Assembly (NCBI GenBank): GCA_947497675.1
Contig: CANMHY010000001.1
Location: forward strand, 1 to 22,408
DNA from: Alphaproteobacteria bacterium
GTDB lineage: Bacteria; Pseudomonadota; Alphaproteobacteria; 16-39-46
DNA length: 22,408 nt
Reading direction: 5' to 3'
In this document: in pieces, positions 8,443-15,832 of the stretch
How the letters are laid out: the number at the start of each line of letters is the position of its first letter
How positions within the stretch are numbered: position 1 is the first letter of the stretch
Notes under the pieces: generated by a model
Seen by the model: only the letters and a program-made list of their open reading frames with translations
What the model was told of the DNA's origin: nothing
The model's database searches: none
Made by a program: the position numbers and the translations under genes

Positions 8443-8465
8443 AGCTTTTCTTCTTGAGAAAAGCT
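8443..8465. other. hairpin downstream of the small secreted peptide gene
   Basis: AGCTTTTCT (8443-8451) and AGAAAAGCT (8457-8465) form a perfect 9-base-pair stem with a 5-base loop. No T-run follows on the plus strand, so it is only a weak terminator candidate or a 3' stabilising stem. Confidence 0.35.
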
Positions 8466-8706
8466 ACTCTTACAAATCCCATAATTTCAAAAAAAATACT
8501 CTTTTTCTTTTTAAGTAATTATATATTATTATATATAATTCTTTATAAAATATATATAATAATACATCAAACAAGAAGTTCTTAATGTGATCTTCCTCTA
8601 AAGAATAAAGCAGAAAAAATTGATCCCCCCAATAATTTCTTTGAGAGCATTGGTGGACGGTTCTCTTTTGTTTTTTTCTCTCTAAAATCTCAATTTCACA
8701 AAAGAG

Positions 8707-8734
8707 TTGATATATTCTTTTATATATATATCAA
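8707..8734. repeat. inverted repeat upstream of hipB, possible operator
   Basis: TTGATATA (8707-8714) and TATATCAA (8727-8734) are perfect inverted arms around a 12-base AT-rich centre, 44 bases before the hipB start. The arrangement suits a dimeric HTH repressor such as HipB, but the AT-rich background raises the chance of coincidence. Confidence 0.4.
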
Positions 8735-8755
8735 TCTATATATTATATGTCAAAA

Positions 8756-8773
8756 TATACATTATAATGGATA
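8756..8773. promoter_or_regulatory. candidate HipB operator, TATAC-N8-GGATA
   Basis: TATAC (8756-8760), eight bases, then GGATA (8769-8773), five bases before the hipB start codon. The E. coli HipB operator consensus is TATCC-N8-GGATA, so this matches at nine of ten specified positions with exact spacing. Autoregulation through this site is an inference. Confidence 0.45.
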
Positions 8774-8777
8774 CATA

Positions 8778-9056
8778 ATGGAAACCCTCATACAAGAGCT
8801 TCTCAAAGCGCGCCAGAAAAAAGGAATGACTCAATCCGAACTTGCCGATAAGGTTGGCCTTCCTCAGGGTCATATTTCCAAGATTGAACATGGAAAAATT
8901 GACATACGTGTGTCCACACTTTTGGAAATATCCAGAATTTTAGGGTATGAGCCTCTTTTAGTCCCACGTCCTTTAATGTCAATTATAACAGCCATTATAG
9001 AAGGGAAAGAAGGTGCCCGGCATGAACCAATGTGGCAACCTGATGAAGAAGATTAA
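8778..9056 (+). CDS. hipB: HipB-like XRE-family antitoxin/repressor
   Basis: 92 residues. A helix-turn-helix of the XRE/Cro type spans about 6-60: ARQKKGMTQSELADKVGLP and then QGHISKIEHGKIDIRVSTLL, with the recognition helix around QGHISKIEHG. The C-terminal tail is acidic (QPDEED), as in antitoxins that reach the toxin. It ends three bases before the HipA-type gene, the classic hipBA arrangement. No good Shine-Dalgarno is visible before the ATG; the -10-like TATA tracts lie so close that the message could have a very short leader. It would bind and neutralise the HipA kinase and repress the operon. The gene is intact although its toxin partner is broken. Confidence 0.85.
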   Translation: METLIQELLKARQKKGMTQSELADKVGLPQGHISKIEHGKIDIRVSTLLEISRILGYEPLLVPRPLMSIITAIIEGKEGARHEPMWQPDEED

Positions 9057-9059
9057 ATC

Positions 9060-9419
9060 ATGATCAAATCTCTTGATGTCTATTTACACAAAAGCTATGT
9101 GGGACAAATCACGCTTCTCCCTCAAGAGGATACGCTTTTTACTTTTGACAAATCCTATAGTGAGGATCCCGAGCGTCCCGTTCTCAGTCAAAGTTTTATG
9201 TCAAGGTTTGGAGAATTTGACCCTCATACAAGAACATATCAAACACGCCTTCATCCTTTCTTCTCTAATCTCCTCCCAGAAGGACATTTACGAGAATATC
9301 TTGCTACAAAAAACAAGATTAACCCAGAGCGAGAATTTGCTCTCATAGAAGCACTTGGAAAAGATTTGCCAGGAGGCATCTATATTCAACCTTCTCATGA
9401 AAAAAACGCTTCAAAATAA
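9060..9419 (+). CDS. HipA N-terminal subdomain protein (HipS-like), 119 residues
   Basis: The frame matches HipA N-terminal subdomain 1 (Couple_hipA): VYLHKSYVGQITL, FTFDKSY, RPVLSQSF, then HPFFSNLLPEGHLREYLA and LGKDLPGG. It starts three bases after hipB and ends by a TAA at 9417-9419. In fused HipA toxins this domain continues through a linker into the kinase core. Here the kinase frame resumes immediately afterwards in the +1 frame, and deleting one A from the A7 run (9400-9406) would fuse them cleanly. As it stands it is a separate product of the size of HipS in the tripartite HipBST systems. Either reading is possible; the further frameshifts in the kinase favour simple decay. Confidence 0.7.
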   Translation: MIKSLDVYLHKSYVGQITLLPQEDTLFTFDKSYSEDPERPVLSQSFMSRFGEFDPHTRTYQTRLHPFFSNLLPEGHLREYLATKNKINPEREFALIEALGKDLPGGIYIQPSHEKNASK

Positions 9420-9420
9420 T

Positions 9421-10265
9421 TTAAAAATTACGCCCAAAGAACCCTTTTCAGAAAAAATGCCGTATCGGTTTTCGCTCGCAGGAATACAATTAAAATTTTC
9501 TGCTCTCGAGAAAAAAAAGGAGGTCTAACAATTCCAGCTTCAGGTATCGGAGGAACTTGGATTGTTAAACTTCCTTCTGTAAATTTCTTTGAAGTTCCTG
9601 AGAATGAATATGCCATCATGACGCTGGCAAAAACGATTGGCATTGATACTCCTGAAATCTCTCTCATCCCCTAGAAGATATTGAAGAACTTCCTCCTTTA
9701 GGCCCTCTTCAAGGTCAAGTTGCCCTCGCCGTAAAACGTTTTGATAGAGGACCCAATCAAACCCGCATCCATATGGAAGATTTTGCACAAGTCTATGGCC
9801 TTTACCCAGAAAAAAAATATAACAAAGTAAGTTACACGAATATTGCAAACATGATTTTAACATTATGTGGTGAAAAAGGGCTCACAGAATATATTCGCCG
9901 TTTGGTTTTTAATATTCTCGTTGGCAATGGTGACATGCACCTCAAAAACTGGTCCTTCCTTTACCCCGATGAAAAAACACCTGTTCTTTCTCCAGCTTAT
10001 GATTTGCTCTCGACAGCTCCTTATCTTCCAGGAGATAATCTCGCTTTAACCCTCGTAAAAACAAAACAAATGGACCTTTGCACCGTGGATGTTTTTAAGG
10101 CCCTCGCAAGAAAGGCAAATCTTCCTGAACATATCGTCTTAAGCACGATGAAAATTACCGTTGAGGCAACGCGCGATAACTGGTCTACTCTGAAAAAAAA
10201 ATATACACTTAGATCAAAAAATAATTTCTGCCATTGATTCTCATATGAACTCTATCCCTTTGTAA
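9421..10265 (+). pseudogene. hipA: HipA/HipT serine kinase core, frameshifted
   Basis: The kinase region is complete but spread over several frames. Frame 1 (from about 9421) gives RFSLAGIQLKFS. After the A8 run (9511-9518) the next frame gives GGLTIPASGIGGTWIVKLPS and then VPENEYAIMTLAKTIGI. After the C4 run (9668-9671) a third frame, open to 10237, gives VALAVKRFDR, the catalytic motif VGNGDMHLKNWS and the metal-binding SPAYDLLSTAP. At the A9 run (10193-10201) dropping one A would give a more HipA-like ending (LDQKIISAIDSHMNSIPL, stop at 10263-10265). HipA-type kinases phosphorylate aminoacyl-tRNA synthetases and slow growth. Catalytic Asp motifs survive, so loss appears recent, or the breaks are base-calling errors. 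Confidence 0.75.
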
Positions 10266-10290
10266 AAATATTCGGACGATTTCCGGCTTC

Positions 10291-11352
10291 TTAAGACACT
10301 TTCTCCCCCGGAACACCTTTTGACGTTGAGTACTCAAAATGCAAGGCCTCTCCTGGAAACACTCTTGGAAAAATAGCATGGGCCGCAACAGCGGCTTCCG
10401 AAAAACCCGTCAGAATTAATTTGAGCTTTCCAAGGTACGTTGCAACATCTCCAATGGCAAAAATTCCGGGCGTTGTTGTCTCTGCCGTTGCAGGATTTAC
10501 AGTAATATGATTTTTCTCAAGGCCTAATCCCCACTCAGCGATCGGCCCCAAATTCATGGACAGCCCAAAGAAAGGAAGCAGAACATCTGTCTCAACACGT
10601 CTTATTTTCCCCTCCATGTCTTGGAGTTGAACAGCGTGTAGGTGCCCTGACGCCGCATCTCCTTCGAGCTCAAAAAGCTGAAAGGGCGTTAAAATTTCAA
10701 CATTTCCTGTCTTTGAGAGATTTTCAAGGCGTGCCACCATCTCTGGCGCCCCCCGGAACTTAGGCCTCCGATGAACCATCAAAATCTTTTTAGCAACCTC
10801 ACTGAGAGAAACAGCCCAATCCAGAGCAGAATCTCCACCCCCTGCAATCATAACAGTTTTATCTCTGAAATCTTCCCGTTTTTTTACACGATAAAAGATA
10901 CTTTTTTCTTCATAAAGCTCAATATGAGAGAGGGGAGGACGGTTTGGACCAAAAGCACCCACACCTGCTGCAACAATAATAGCTTTTGAGATCAACACGA
11001 TTCCTTGAGACGTTTTCAGGATCCATTTTCCAGTCAGAACTCCTTCTTTTTTTTCTTCTAAAATTTCAACAACCTGTTGATTCAGATGAAAGACCGGAGA
11101 AAAAGGAGCCGCTTGTTTTTCTAAGTTTTGAATAAGCTCCTGCCCAATTATTTGAGGGTAGGCGGGAATATCATAAAGAGGCTTCTCAGGATAAAGCGCT
11201 GCACATTGGCCACCTACAACATCCAAAGCATCCACAATATGACATTTCATCCGCAGCATACCACACTGAAAAATTGCAAAAAGACCAACAGGCCCTGCAC
11301 CAATAATAACAACGTCTGTCTCGTAAGTTTGAGAGGAACTAAGATCTGACAT
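10291..11352 (-). CDS. thioredoxin-reductase-like ferredoxin--NADP(+) reductase
   Basis: 353 residues from the preferred start. A Rossmann FAD-binding motif GAGPVG lies at 18-23, VVGGQCAALYPEKPLYDIPAYP near 45-65 is the hallmark of the type 2 (TrxR-like) ferredoxin/flavodoxin-NADP reductases, GGGDSALDWA near 170 binds NADPH, and the ending GIFAIGDVATY is the second FAD motif. The CxxC of thioredoxin reductase is absent, which separates it from TrxB. It would pass electrons between NADPH and ferredoxin. The ATG at 11352 is chosen over the one at 11364 because GGAG sits seven bases before it. The gene is convergent with the hip locus and divergent from tsaE. Confidence 0.9.
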   Translation of the reverse strand: MSDLSSSQTYETDVVIIGAGPVGLFAIFQCGMLRMKCHIVDALDVVGGQCAALYPEKPLYDIPAYPQIIGQELIQNLEKQAAPFSPVFHLNQQVVEILEEKKEGVLTGKWILKTSQGIVLISKAIIVAAGVGAFGPNRPPLSHIELYEEKSIFYRVKKREDFRDKTVMIAGGGDSALDWAVSLSEVAKKILMVHRRPKFRGAPEMVARLENLSKTGNVEILTPFQLFELEGDAASGHLHAVQLQDMEGKIRRVETDVLLPFFGLSMNLGPIAEWGLGLEKNHITVNPATAETTTPGIFAIGDVATYLGKLKLILTGFSEAAVAAHAIFPRVFPGEALHFEYSTSKGVPGEKVS

Positions 11353-11390
11353 ATGTATCTCCATCGCAATAAAAATGTTAGGGTTAGGAC

Positions 11391-11419
11391 TTGCTGTTTT
11401 CTTTAAGACTCATTACAAC
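11391..11419 (+). promoter_or_regulatory. possible promoter for tsaE-addB
   Basis: TTGCTG (11391-11396), 17-base spacer and TACAAC (11414-11419). Transcription would begin about two bases before the tsaE ATG at 11428, and no Shine-Dalgarno is visible there, so a leaderless message is possible. The -10 box is only 4 of 6. Confidence 0.35.
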
Positions 11420-11427
11420 TATTCTTT

Positions 11428-11904
11428 ATGAAGAACCAGCCTCTTTTATTTACATGTTCCTTAGACTCCTTGCAAGAAACTCAGAAATGGGCCTTAACCA
11501 TCGCTGCTTTATTAGAAAAATTTGATGTTCTTGCCCTCAAGGGAAACTTAGGTGCGGGAAAAACAACTTTTGCACGCTTTTTAATTCAGAGCTTAACGTC
11601 CGCTCATCAAGAGGTTCCAAGCCCTACCTTCACGCTTGTCCAATCCTATGAAACACAAAAAGGCCTCTTTTTCCATTTTGATTGCTATCGCCTTGAAAGT
11701 CCATTTGAAGTTCTCGAACTTGGAATCGAAGATGCATTTACAACAGGCATTTCTCTCATAGAATGGCCAGAAAAAATAGACATCTTTCTGCCTCCGAATA
11801 CACTCCTTCTAGACTTTGAAAACACCTCTTCTCGCCGTTTAAAAATCTATGGAAATCTTCTTTGGAAAGAACGGCTCACCCCTTTTTTACCCATTCAATC
11901 ATGA
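11428..11904 (+). CDS. tsaE: tRNA t6A biosynthesis ATPase TsaE
   Basis: 158 residues. The P-loop GNLGAGKTT is at 39-47, followed by VPSPTFTLVQSY near 66-77, HFDCYRL near 82-88, LELGIEDAF near 96-104 and LIEWPE near 113. These are the TsaE (YjeE) signatures in the usual order and spacing. With TsaB, TsaC and TsaD it makes N6-threonylcarbamoyladenosine at position 37 of ANN-decoding tRNAs. Its stop overlaps the addB start as ATGA, so the two are translationally coupled; other alphaproteobacteria often have one or two sugar-nucleotide genes between them. The C-terminus is slightly longer than average. Confidence 0.95.
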   Translation: MKNQPLLFTCSLDSLQETQKWALTIAALLEKFDVLALKGNLGAGKTTFARFLIQSLTSAHQEVPSPTFTLVQSYETQKGLFFHFDCYRLESPFEVLELGIEDAFTTGISLIEWPEKIDIFLPPNTLLLDFENTSSRRLKIYGNLLWKERLTPFLPIQS

Positions 11905-14900
11905 CTCAATCTTCTTCTCTAGATTCTTTTTCCCTCAATGATTCCTTTCCCACTTCCGGAATTTATTCCCTCTCTTCAGATCTTCCTTTTTTAGAAACAC
12001 TTGCAGAGAGTCTCTTTCACGCCACACAAAAGGCCCCCCTTCATCTTTCAAAATATACGATTCTTTTTCCCACACAACGCTCTTTAAGAGCTTTTAAACA
12101 TATTCTTGTGCACCAGAGCGACACTCTTTTTCTGCCCAATCTTTTTACCTTAAATGATCTCGCACCAAGAGCAGAAGACTTCTTAACGTGTCTTTTTCAA
12201 AACATTCCCTTTGAATCTCTTCAGGAACTCTCCCTTCCGTCGCCTTTATCTCTCTTAAGAGGAAGCCTTCTGTGTGCAGAAGCCCTCCGAAGGGGAGGAG
12301 GATTGTTCAATCATACCTTAAGTCCTGAAGCACAAGAAAATCTCTCCAAAGCCTTACTCGAGACGCTTGGAGAATTAGCCACCCACAATGTTTCTCTTAA
12401 GGATGGAAATCTTCATATTCCTGAAACCCATGGGATTCATTGGGAAAAAACAACCCTTTTTCTAAAAACAATTTTAGAAATATGGCCGCTTATTCTAAAG
12501 GCGGAAGAGGCCTCTGATCCTCTTACCTTCGTGCAAGATCGCCTAAAAATTTTATCTTCATATCTCGTCAAATCCCCTTCCACGACACCCATTATTGTTG
12601 CAGGAATTCGAGGCCTTTCCCCTGTTTTTATCTCTTTTTTAAAGACGATTTTTAATCGTTCCAAAGGGGTTTTTTTAGTGGAAACTTTTTCAAATGATTT
12701 TCAAAACATAACTCCTCAATCCTTATCTCCTTCCCATCCTGCTTATGAACTTACCTCTTTTTTATCAGAGCTCAATGTTTCTCCATCACACCTTAAACCT
12801 TGGCCATTTGTCAGTGCTCAGAAAGAAGAAACGCTTGCTGCACGGTTGTCTCTTATCAATGAAACATTTCCCGTGACTGTCCTCAATCAGAAAGAGCCTC
12901 CTCCAAATCTTTCTCACTCTTTGGCCAAATCTCTCGAGAATGTTTCTTTTTTTGAAGCAGGGTCACTTTTAGAGGAAGCACGTGTCATCTCTTTAAGAAT
13001 GCGGCATGTTCTTGAAACACGTCAAAAAACAGCAGCACTCATCACGCCTGACCGCAGACTTGCTCATCTTGTTAAAACAGAACTTTTAAAATGGGACATT
13101 ATTGTCGATGACTCCGGAGGAACTTCTTTTGCTCAAACCTCTGTCGGACGTTATTTTTTAACAAGCCTTCAAACACTTCTCTCTCACGAAAGCCCCCTTC
13201 TTCTGATATCACTTCTTAAAGATCCTTTGACACGACTGGGAATGGACCAAGAAGCCCTCGATGAGACCCTTAAAACTCTTGAACTCTACGCCTTAAGGGG
13301 ACTCAAACCTTCTCCTGGAATAGCCTCTTTGCGCCATCGATTAGACTCTTTTAAAAAAGAAGGGGATTTCGCCTTAAATGATTCCCTCGAGAAAACTGAG
13401 CTCCTCCTAAAATCTTTTGAAGAGATCACGACCCCCTTCAAGACCCTTCTTGAAAACGGAGCTCCTCCAGCCCTTCTTCTTAAATCGCATGAAGAATTTT
13501 TAAAGGCTCTCAGTAAGACAGGTGAAGGGGACTCTCTTCTGTGGCAAAAAGACGAAGAGGCAGAAGCAGAATCCCTGTTTCAAACACTTGTTCAAGAAAC
13601 TGAAAATCTCTCCCCGTTAACACGCTCTTCTTATGGATGTTTTTTGAAAAGTCTGTTGACGAAAAGCACCCTTCAATTAACACTTCCTGAACACCCTCGC
13701 CTTTCCATTTTGGGGCTTTTTGAATCCAGACTCTTAAAAAAAGACAGTGTCATTCTGGGAGGACTTAATGAGGGAACCTGGCCCGACCTTCCCCATACCA
13801 ACCCCTGGATTCATAAAAATTTAAGAGAGGCGCTTTCTCTTCCTCCTTTGGAAGCACGCGTCGGGGTTTCTATCCAAGATTTTTTACACGGATTTTTAAA
13901 TAAAGAAGTACTGCTGACGCGCTCTAAAAGAACAAAGGCGGGGATAGAGCGACCTTCACGTATTCTCGTTCATCTCACCACATTTTTAGACTCTCAAAAT
14001 CTCTCGTTTGCACAGCCCCTTGAAGTCCCTCTGCTCAAAGCCCTTACATCTCTCTCTTCTTCTCCTATAATGCCTCCAGAAGCGAACCCCCCTCTTTCTG
14101 CGCGTCCCCATCGCCTCTCTCCAAGCATGATTGAAATGCTCTCAAAAGACCCTTATGGATTTTATGCGCAAACCATTTTAAATCTTCGTCCTTTAAAGCC
14201 TTTTGAGGCGTTCCCCACAGCCTCTGATTTTGGAACCCTCATTCACACCTCTCTTGAAAATCTTTCAGGAAAGCCCTCCCTTCCCTCAGAAGAAGTGCTG
14301 AGAAGAGAATTTACAAATACATCTCTTTACAAGGCTCTTTCAAGAGGGGAACAGTACTTTTGGGCCCATCGCTTTTTGTGTATTTTAAAAAATTTCTGGA
14401 CCCAGCATGAAAAGAGACTTCAGTGTTCCAAGCTCTTAACTATTTCAAGAGAAGTAAGTGTTTCTCATCCCTTTTCCATTTTAACGAACCCAAAGCCTTT
14501 CGAGATCAATGGCCGGATAGATCGCTTGGAGGAAACCCTTGAGTCTTTCCATATTATGGATTACAAAACAGGATCTACCCCTCCGAAAAATGCCATTGAG
14601 ACAGGTCTTAGTCCTCAACTTCCGCTCCTTGGGCTCCTCTTAAAAGAAACTTTAATCTCCCAAAACCGTCCTTTAAAGAATATTGCCTTAAGCTATTGGC
14701 CCCTTAAAAAAGACGCCCTCCTTCCTCTCATTACTTTAAAAAATCCAGAAACTCTTATCGAAAACACCTCTCAAATGTTAACTGAAATTTTAGATTTTTT
14801 TTATAATATTGAGACTCCTGGGCATTTCAGAGCAACGCCCTATGCTCATTCTTCCTATGCCCATCTGGCCCGTATCCAAGAATGGGCAGGCCCTTTGGAA

Positions 14901-14930
14901 GCTCTTTTATCGGAGAGCTCTTCTCTTTGA
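11901..14930 (+). CDS. addB: double-strand break repair protein AddB
   Basis: 1009 residues from the ATG at 11901, which overlaps the tsaE stop (ATGA); an in-frame extension to 11862 lies within tsaE and is rejected. The N-terminal half is the inactive helicase-like region of alphaproteobacterial AddB, with TILFPTQRSLRAFK near 50, FFEAGSLLEEARVISLRMR and AALITPDRRLA. SVILGGLNEGTWPDLPHTNPW (split: VILGGLNEGTW, then PDLPHTNPW) is a strong AddB signature near 620-640. The C-terminus is a PD-(D/E)XK nuclease domain with NGRIDRLEE and MDYKTGSTP near 870-895. AddB partners AddA to process double-strand ends for recombination and to degrade foreign linear DNA. The whole 3 kb is open despite many A/T runs. 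A stem at 14963-14984 follows. Confidence 0.95.
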   Translation: MTQSSSLDSFSLNDSFPTSGIYSLSSDLPFLETLAESLFHATQKAPLHLSKYTILFPTQRSLRAFKHILVHQSDTLFLPNLFTLNDLAPRAEDFLTCLFQNIPFESLQELSLPSPLSLLRGSLLCAEALRRGGGLFNHTLSPEAQENLSKALLETLGELATHNVSLKDGNLHIPETHGIHWEKTTLFLKTILEIWPLILKAEEASDPLTFVQDRLKILSSYLVKSPSTTPIIVAGIRGLSPVFISFLKTIFNRSKGVFLVETFSNDFQNITPQSLSPSHPAYELTSFLSELNVSPSHLKPWPFVSAQKEETLAARLSLINETFPVTVLNQKEPPPNLSHSLAKSLENVSFFEAGSLLEEARVISLRMRHVLETRQKTAALITPDRRLAHLVKTELLKWDIIVDDSGGTSFAQTSVGRYFLTSLQTLLSHESPLLLISLLKDPLTRLGMDQEALDETLKTLELYALRGLKPSPGIASLRHRLDSFKKEGDFALNDSLEKTELLLKSFEEITTPFKTLLENGAPPALLLKSHEEFLKALSKTGEGDSLLWQKDEEAEAESLFQTLVQETENLSPLTRSSYGCFLKSLLTKSTLQLTLPEHPRLSILGLFESRLLKKDSVILGGLNEGTWPDLPHTNPWIHKNLREALSLPPLEARVGVSIQDFLHGFLNKEVLLTRSKRTKAGIERPSRILVHLTTFLDSQNLSFAQPLEVPLLKALTSLSSSPIMPPEANPPLSARPHRLSPSMIEMLSKDPYGFYAQTILNLRPLKPFEAFPTASDFGTLIHTSLENLSGKPSLPSEEVLRREFTNTSLYKALSRGEQYFWAHRFLCILKNFWTQHEKRLQCSKLLTISREVSVSHPFSILTNPKPFEINGRIDRLEETLESFHIMDYKTGSTPPKNAIETGLSPQLPLLGLLLKETLISQNRPLKNIALSYWPLKKDALLPLITLKNPETLIENTSQMLTEILDFFYNIETPGHFRATPYAHSSYAHLARIQEWAGPLEALLSESSSL

Positions 14931-14962
14931 TTTCTCAGAAATTGCTCTATTTCTTTATCCTA

Positions 14963-14984
14963 AAAATTGAAGTCATTCAATTTT
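14963..14984 (+). terminator. possible terminator after addB
   Basis: AAAATTGAA (14963-14971), loop GTCA, TTCAATTTT (14976-14984): a perfect 9-base-pair A/T-rich stem 33 bases after the addB stop, followed by AGAGGGCTTTTCTTTC rather than an immediate T-run. If active, it separates addB transcription from the accessory genes and from addA. Confidence 0.45.
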
Positions 14985-15027
14985 AGAGGGCTTTTCTTTC
15001 TGACTCAAAAAATTAACCTTTTCAAAA

Positions 15028-15049
15028 AAGTTATAACATGTTATAACTT
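15028..15049. promoter_or_regulatory. 22-base perfect palindrome, operator of the TA pair
   Basis: The half-site AAGTTATAACA is followed directly by its reverse complement, giving an exact 22-base palindrome. It ends 19 bases before the antitoxin ATG, just before the Shine-Dalgarno AAGGAG (15055-15060). Ribbon-helix-helix antitoxins usually bind such palindromes to repress their own operon. Confidence 0.75.
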
Positions 15050-15068
15050 ATCTTAAGGAGACGGACCG

Positions 15069-15305
15069 ATGAATACAAATGTATATATAGATGATAAGCT
15101 TTTTGAGCGACTGGAAGACTACATCAAACAAAATAATGTAAGTCGCAGTTTTCTTATTCGAGAAGCCCTCAATGCATTTCTCACGCAACATGCTAAGTCT
15201 ACATGGAAAGAGGGATTTTTTGAGTTTGAAGCCATTGAAGACTTTCCCCTGCCCCATGAACTTAGAAAGAGCCTTCTGAGCCCAAAACAGGATCCTTTCT
15301 CATGA
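15069..15305 (+). CDS. ribbon-helix-helix (CopG/Arc-type) antitoxin
   Basis: 78 residues. The N-terminus NVYIDDKLFERLEDYIKQNN then VSRSFLIREALNAFL shows the beta strand, helix and helix of a CopG/RHH DNA-binding domain, dimeric in known members. Residues 48-78 form a disordered, toxin-wrapping tail rich in aromatic and acidic positions (FFEFEAIEDFPLP). The start has AAGGAG eight bases upstream and a palindromic operator just before it. Its stop overlaps the toxin start as ATGA (15302-15305), so the pair is translationally coupled. It should neutralise the downstream PIN-domain toxin and repress the operon. The exact family (VapB-like) is inferred from the partner. Confidence 0.85.
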   Translation: MNTNVYIDDKLFERLEDYIKQNNVSRSFLIREALNAFLTQHAKSTWKEGFFEFEAIEDFPLPHELRKSLLSPKQDPFS

Positions 15306-15706
15306 AATATCTTTTAGACACATGTACTTTGTCTTATTTTTTTAGAAAAGACCCTAACATTATTATGCATTTTGAGAGCTGCTCTCCAGACGATTTGGCA
15401 ACTTCTTCCATAACGGTAATGGAGATAGAATATGGACTCAAATTACACCCGGAACGAGAAATCAAAATCAGACCCCTTTGGGAAGAGTTAAAAATTTTAG
15501 TGACAATACTCGATTTTGGAGACAAGGAAGCCTCCTATGCAGGAGCTCTACGTTCTCATCTTAAAGAAACAGGAACGCCCATTGGGGCCTATGATCTTCT
15601 TATTGGGGTTACGGCAAAAGTAAACCACCTTATTCTCATCACCTCAAATGTAAAAGAATTCACACTTATCCCTGATTTAAAAATAAAGGACTGGAGAGAA
15701 AGTTAA
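15302..15706 (+). CDS. vapC: VapC-type PIN-domain ribonuclease toxin
   Basis: 134 residues, the usual PIN toxin length. Acidic catalytic residues are in place: Asp6 in YLLDTC, Glu41 in VMEIEYG and Asp98 in GAYDLLIG. The fourth position is Asn116 in LITSNVKEF, a common variant (TNNxxEF) of this family. VapC toxins cleave tRNA or rRNA and halt translation, with metal ions held by the acidic cluster. It shares four bases with its antitoxin. All catalytic residues look intact, so the module should be functional. After the stop there is a T-rich tract at 15709-15721 but no stem. Confidence 0.92.
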   Translation: MKYLLDTCTLSYFFRKDPNIIMHFESCSPDDLATSSITVMEIEYGLKLHPEREIKIRPLWEELKILVTILDFGDKEASYAGALRSHLKETGTPIGAYDLLIGVTAKVNHLILITSNVKEFTLIPDLKIKDWRES

Positions 15707-15832
15707 ATTTTTTTCTTTTCTTATGAATCTACACCCTATTAATTTTTCACTATTTTTTCTTTAAAAAGTAAGATAAAATTCAACTCAAGTAATGAAAAAT
15801 TATAAGAATAAAACAAATAAGGGAAAAATAGA

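Larger units (their letters stand above)
8466..8777. other. AT-rich non-coding stretch with inverted repeats upstream of hipB
   Basis: No convincing reading frame. The block 8515-8568 is almost pure A/T with alternating TATA tracts (TTATATAT/ATATATAA arms). A second TATA-rich block at 8711-8765 leads into hipB. Near 8642-8678 a weak GAGA/TCTC stem is followed by a long T-rich run and may be a terminator. Confidence 0.5.

Noticed and set aside
8515..8568. AT-rich TATA block as a replication origin or CRISPR leader
   Set aside because: No DnaA-box clusters or repeated spacers are visible; simple AT tracts are enough to explain it.
9428..9863. Minus-strand open frames opposite the hip kinase region
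   Set aside because: They are antisense to recognisable HipA sequence and resemble no family.
11353..11364. Earlier ATG for the ferredoxin-NADP reductase gene
   Set aside because: GGAG between the two ATGs is a good ribosome site for the second, which fits the family N-terminus.
11862..11900. Upstream in-frame extension of addB
   Set aside because: It lies within tsaE; the ATGA overlap at 11901-11904 gives a normal coupled start.
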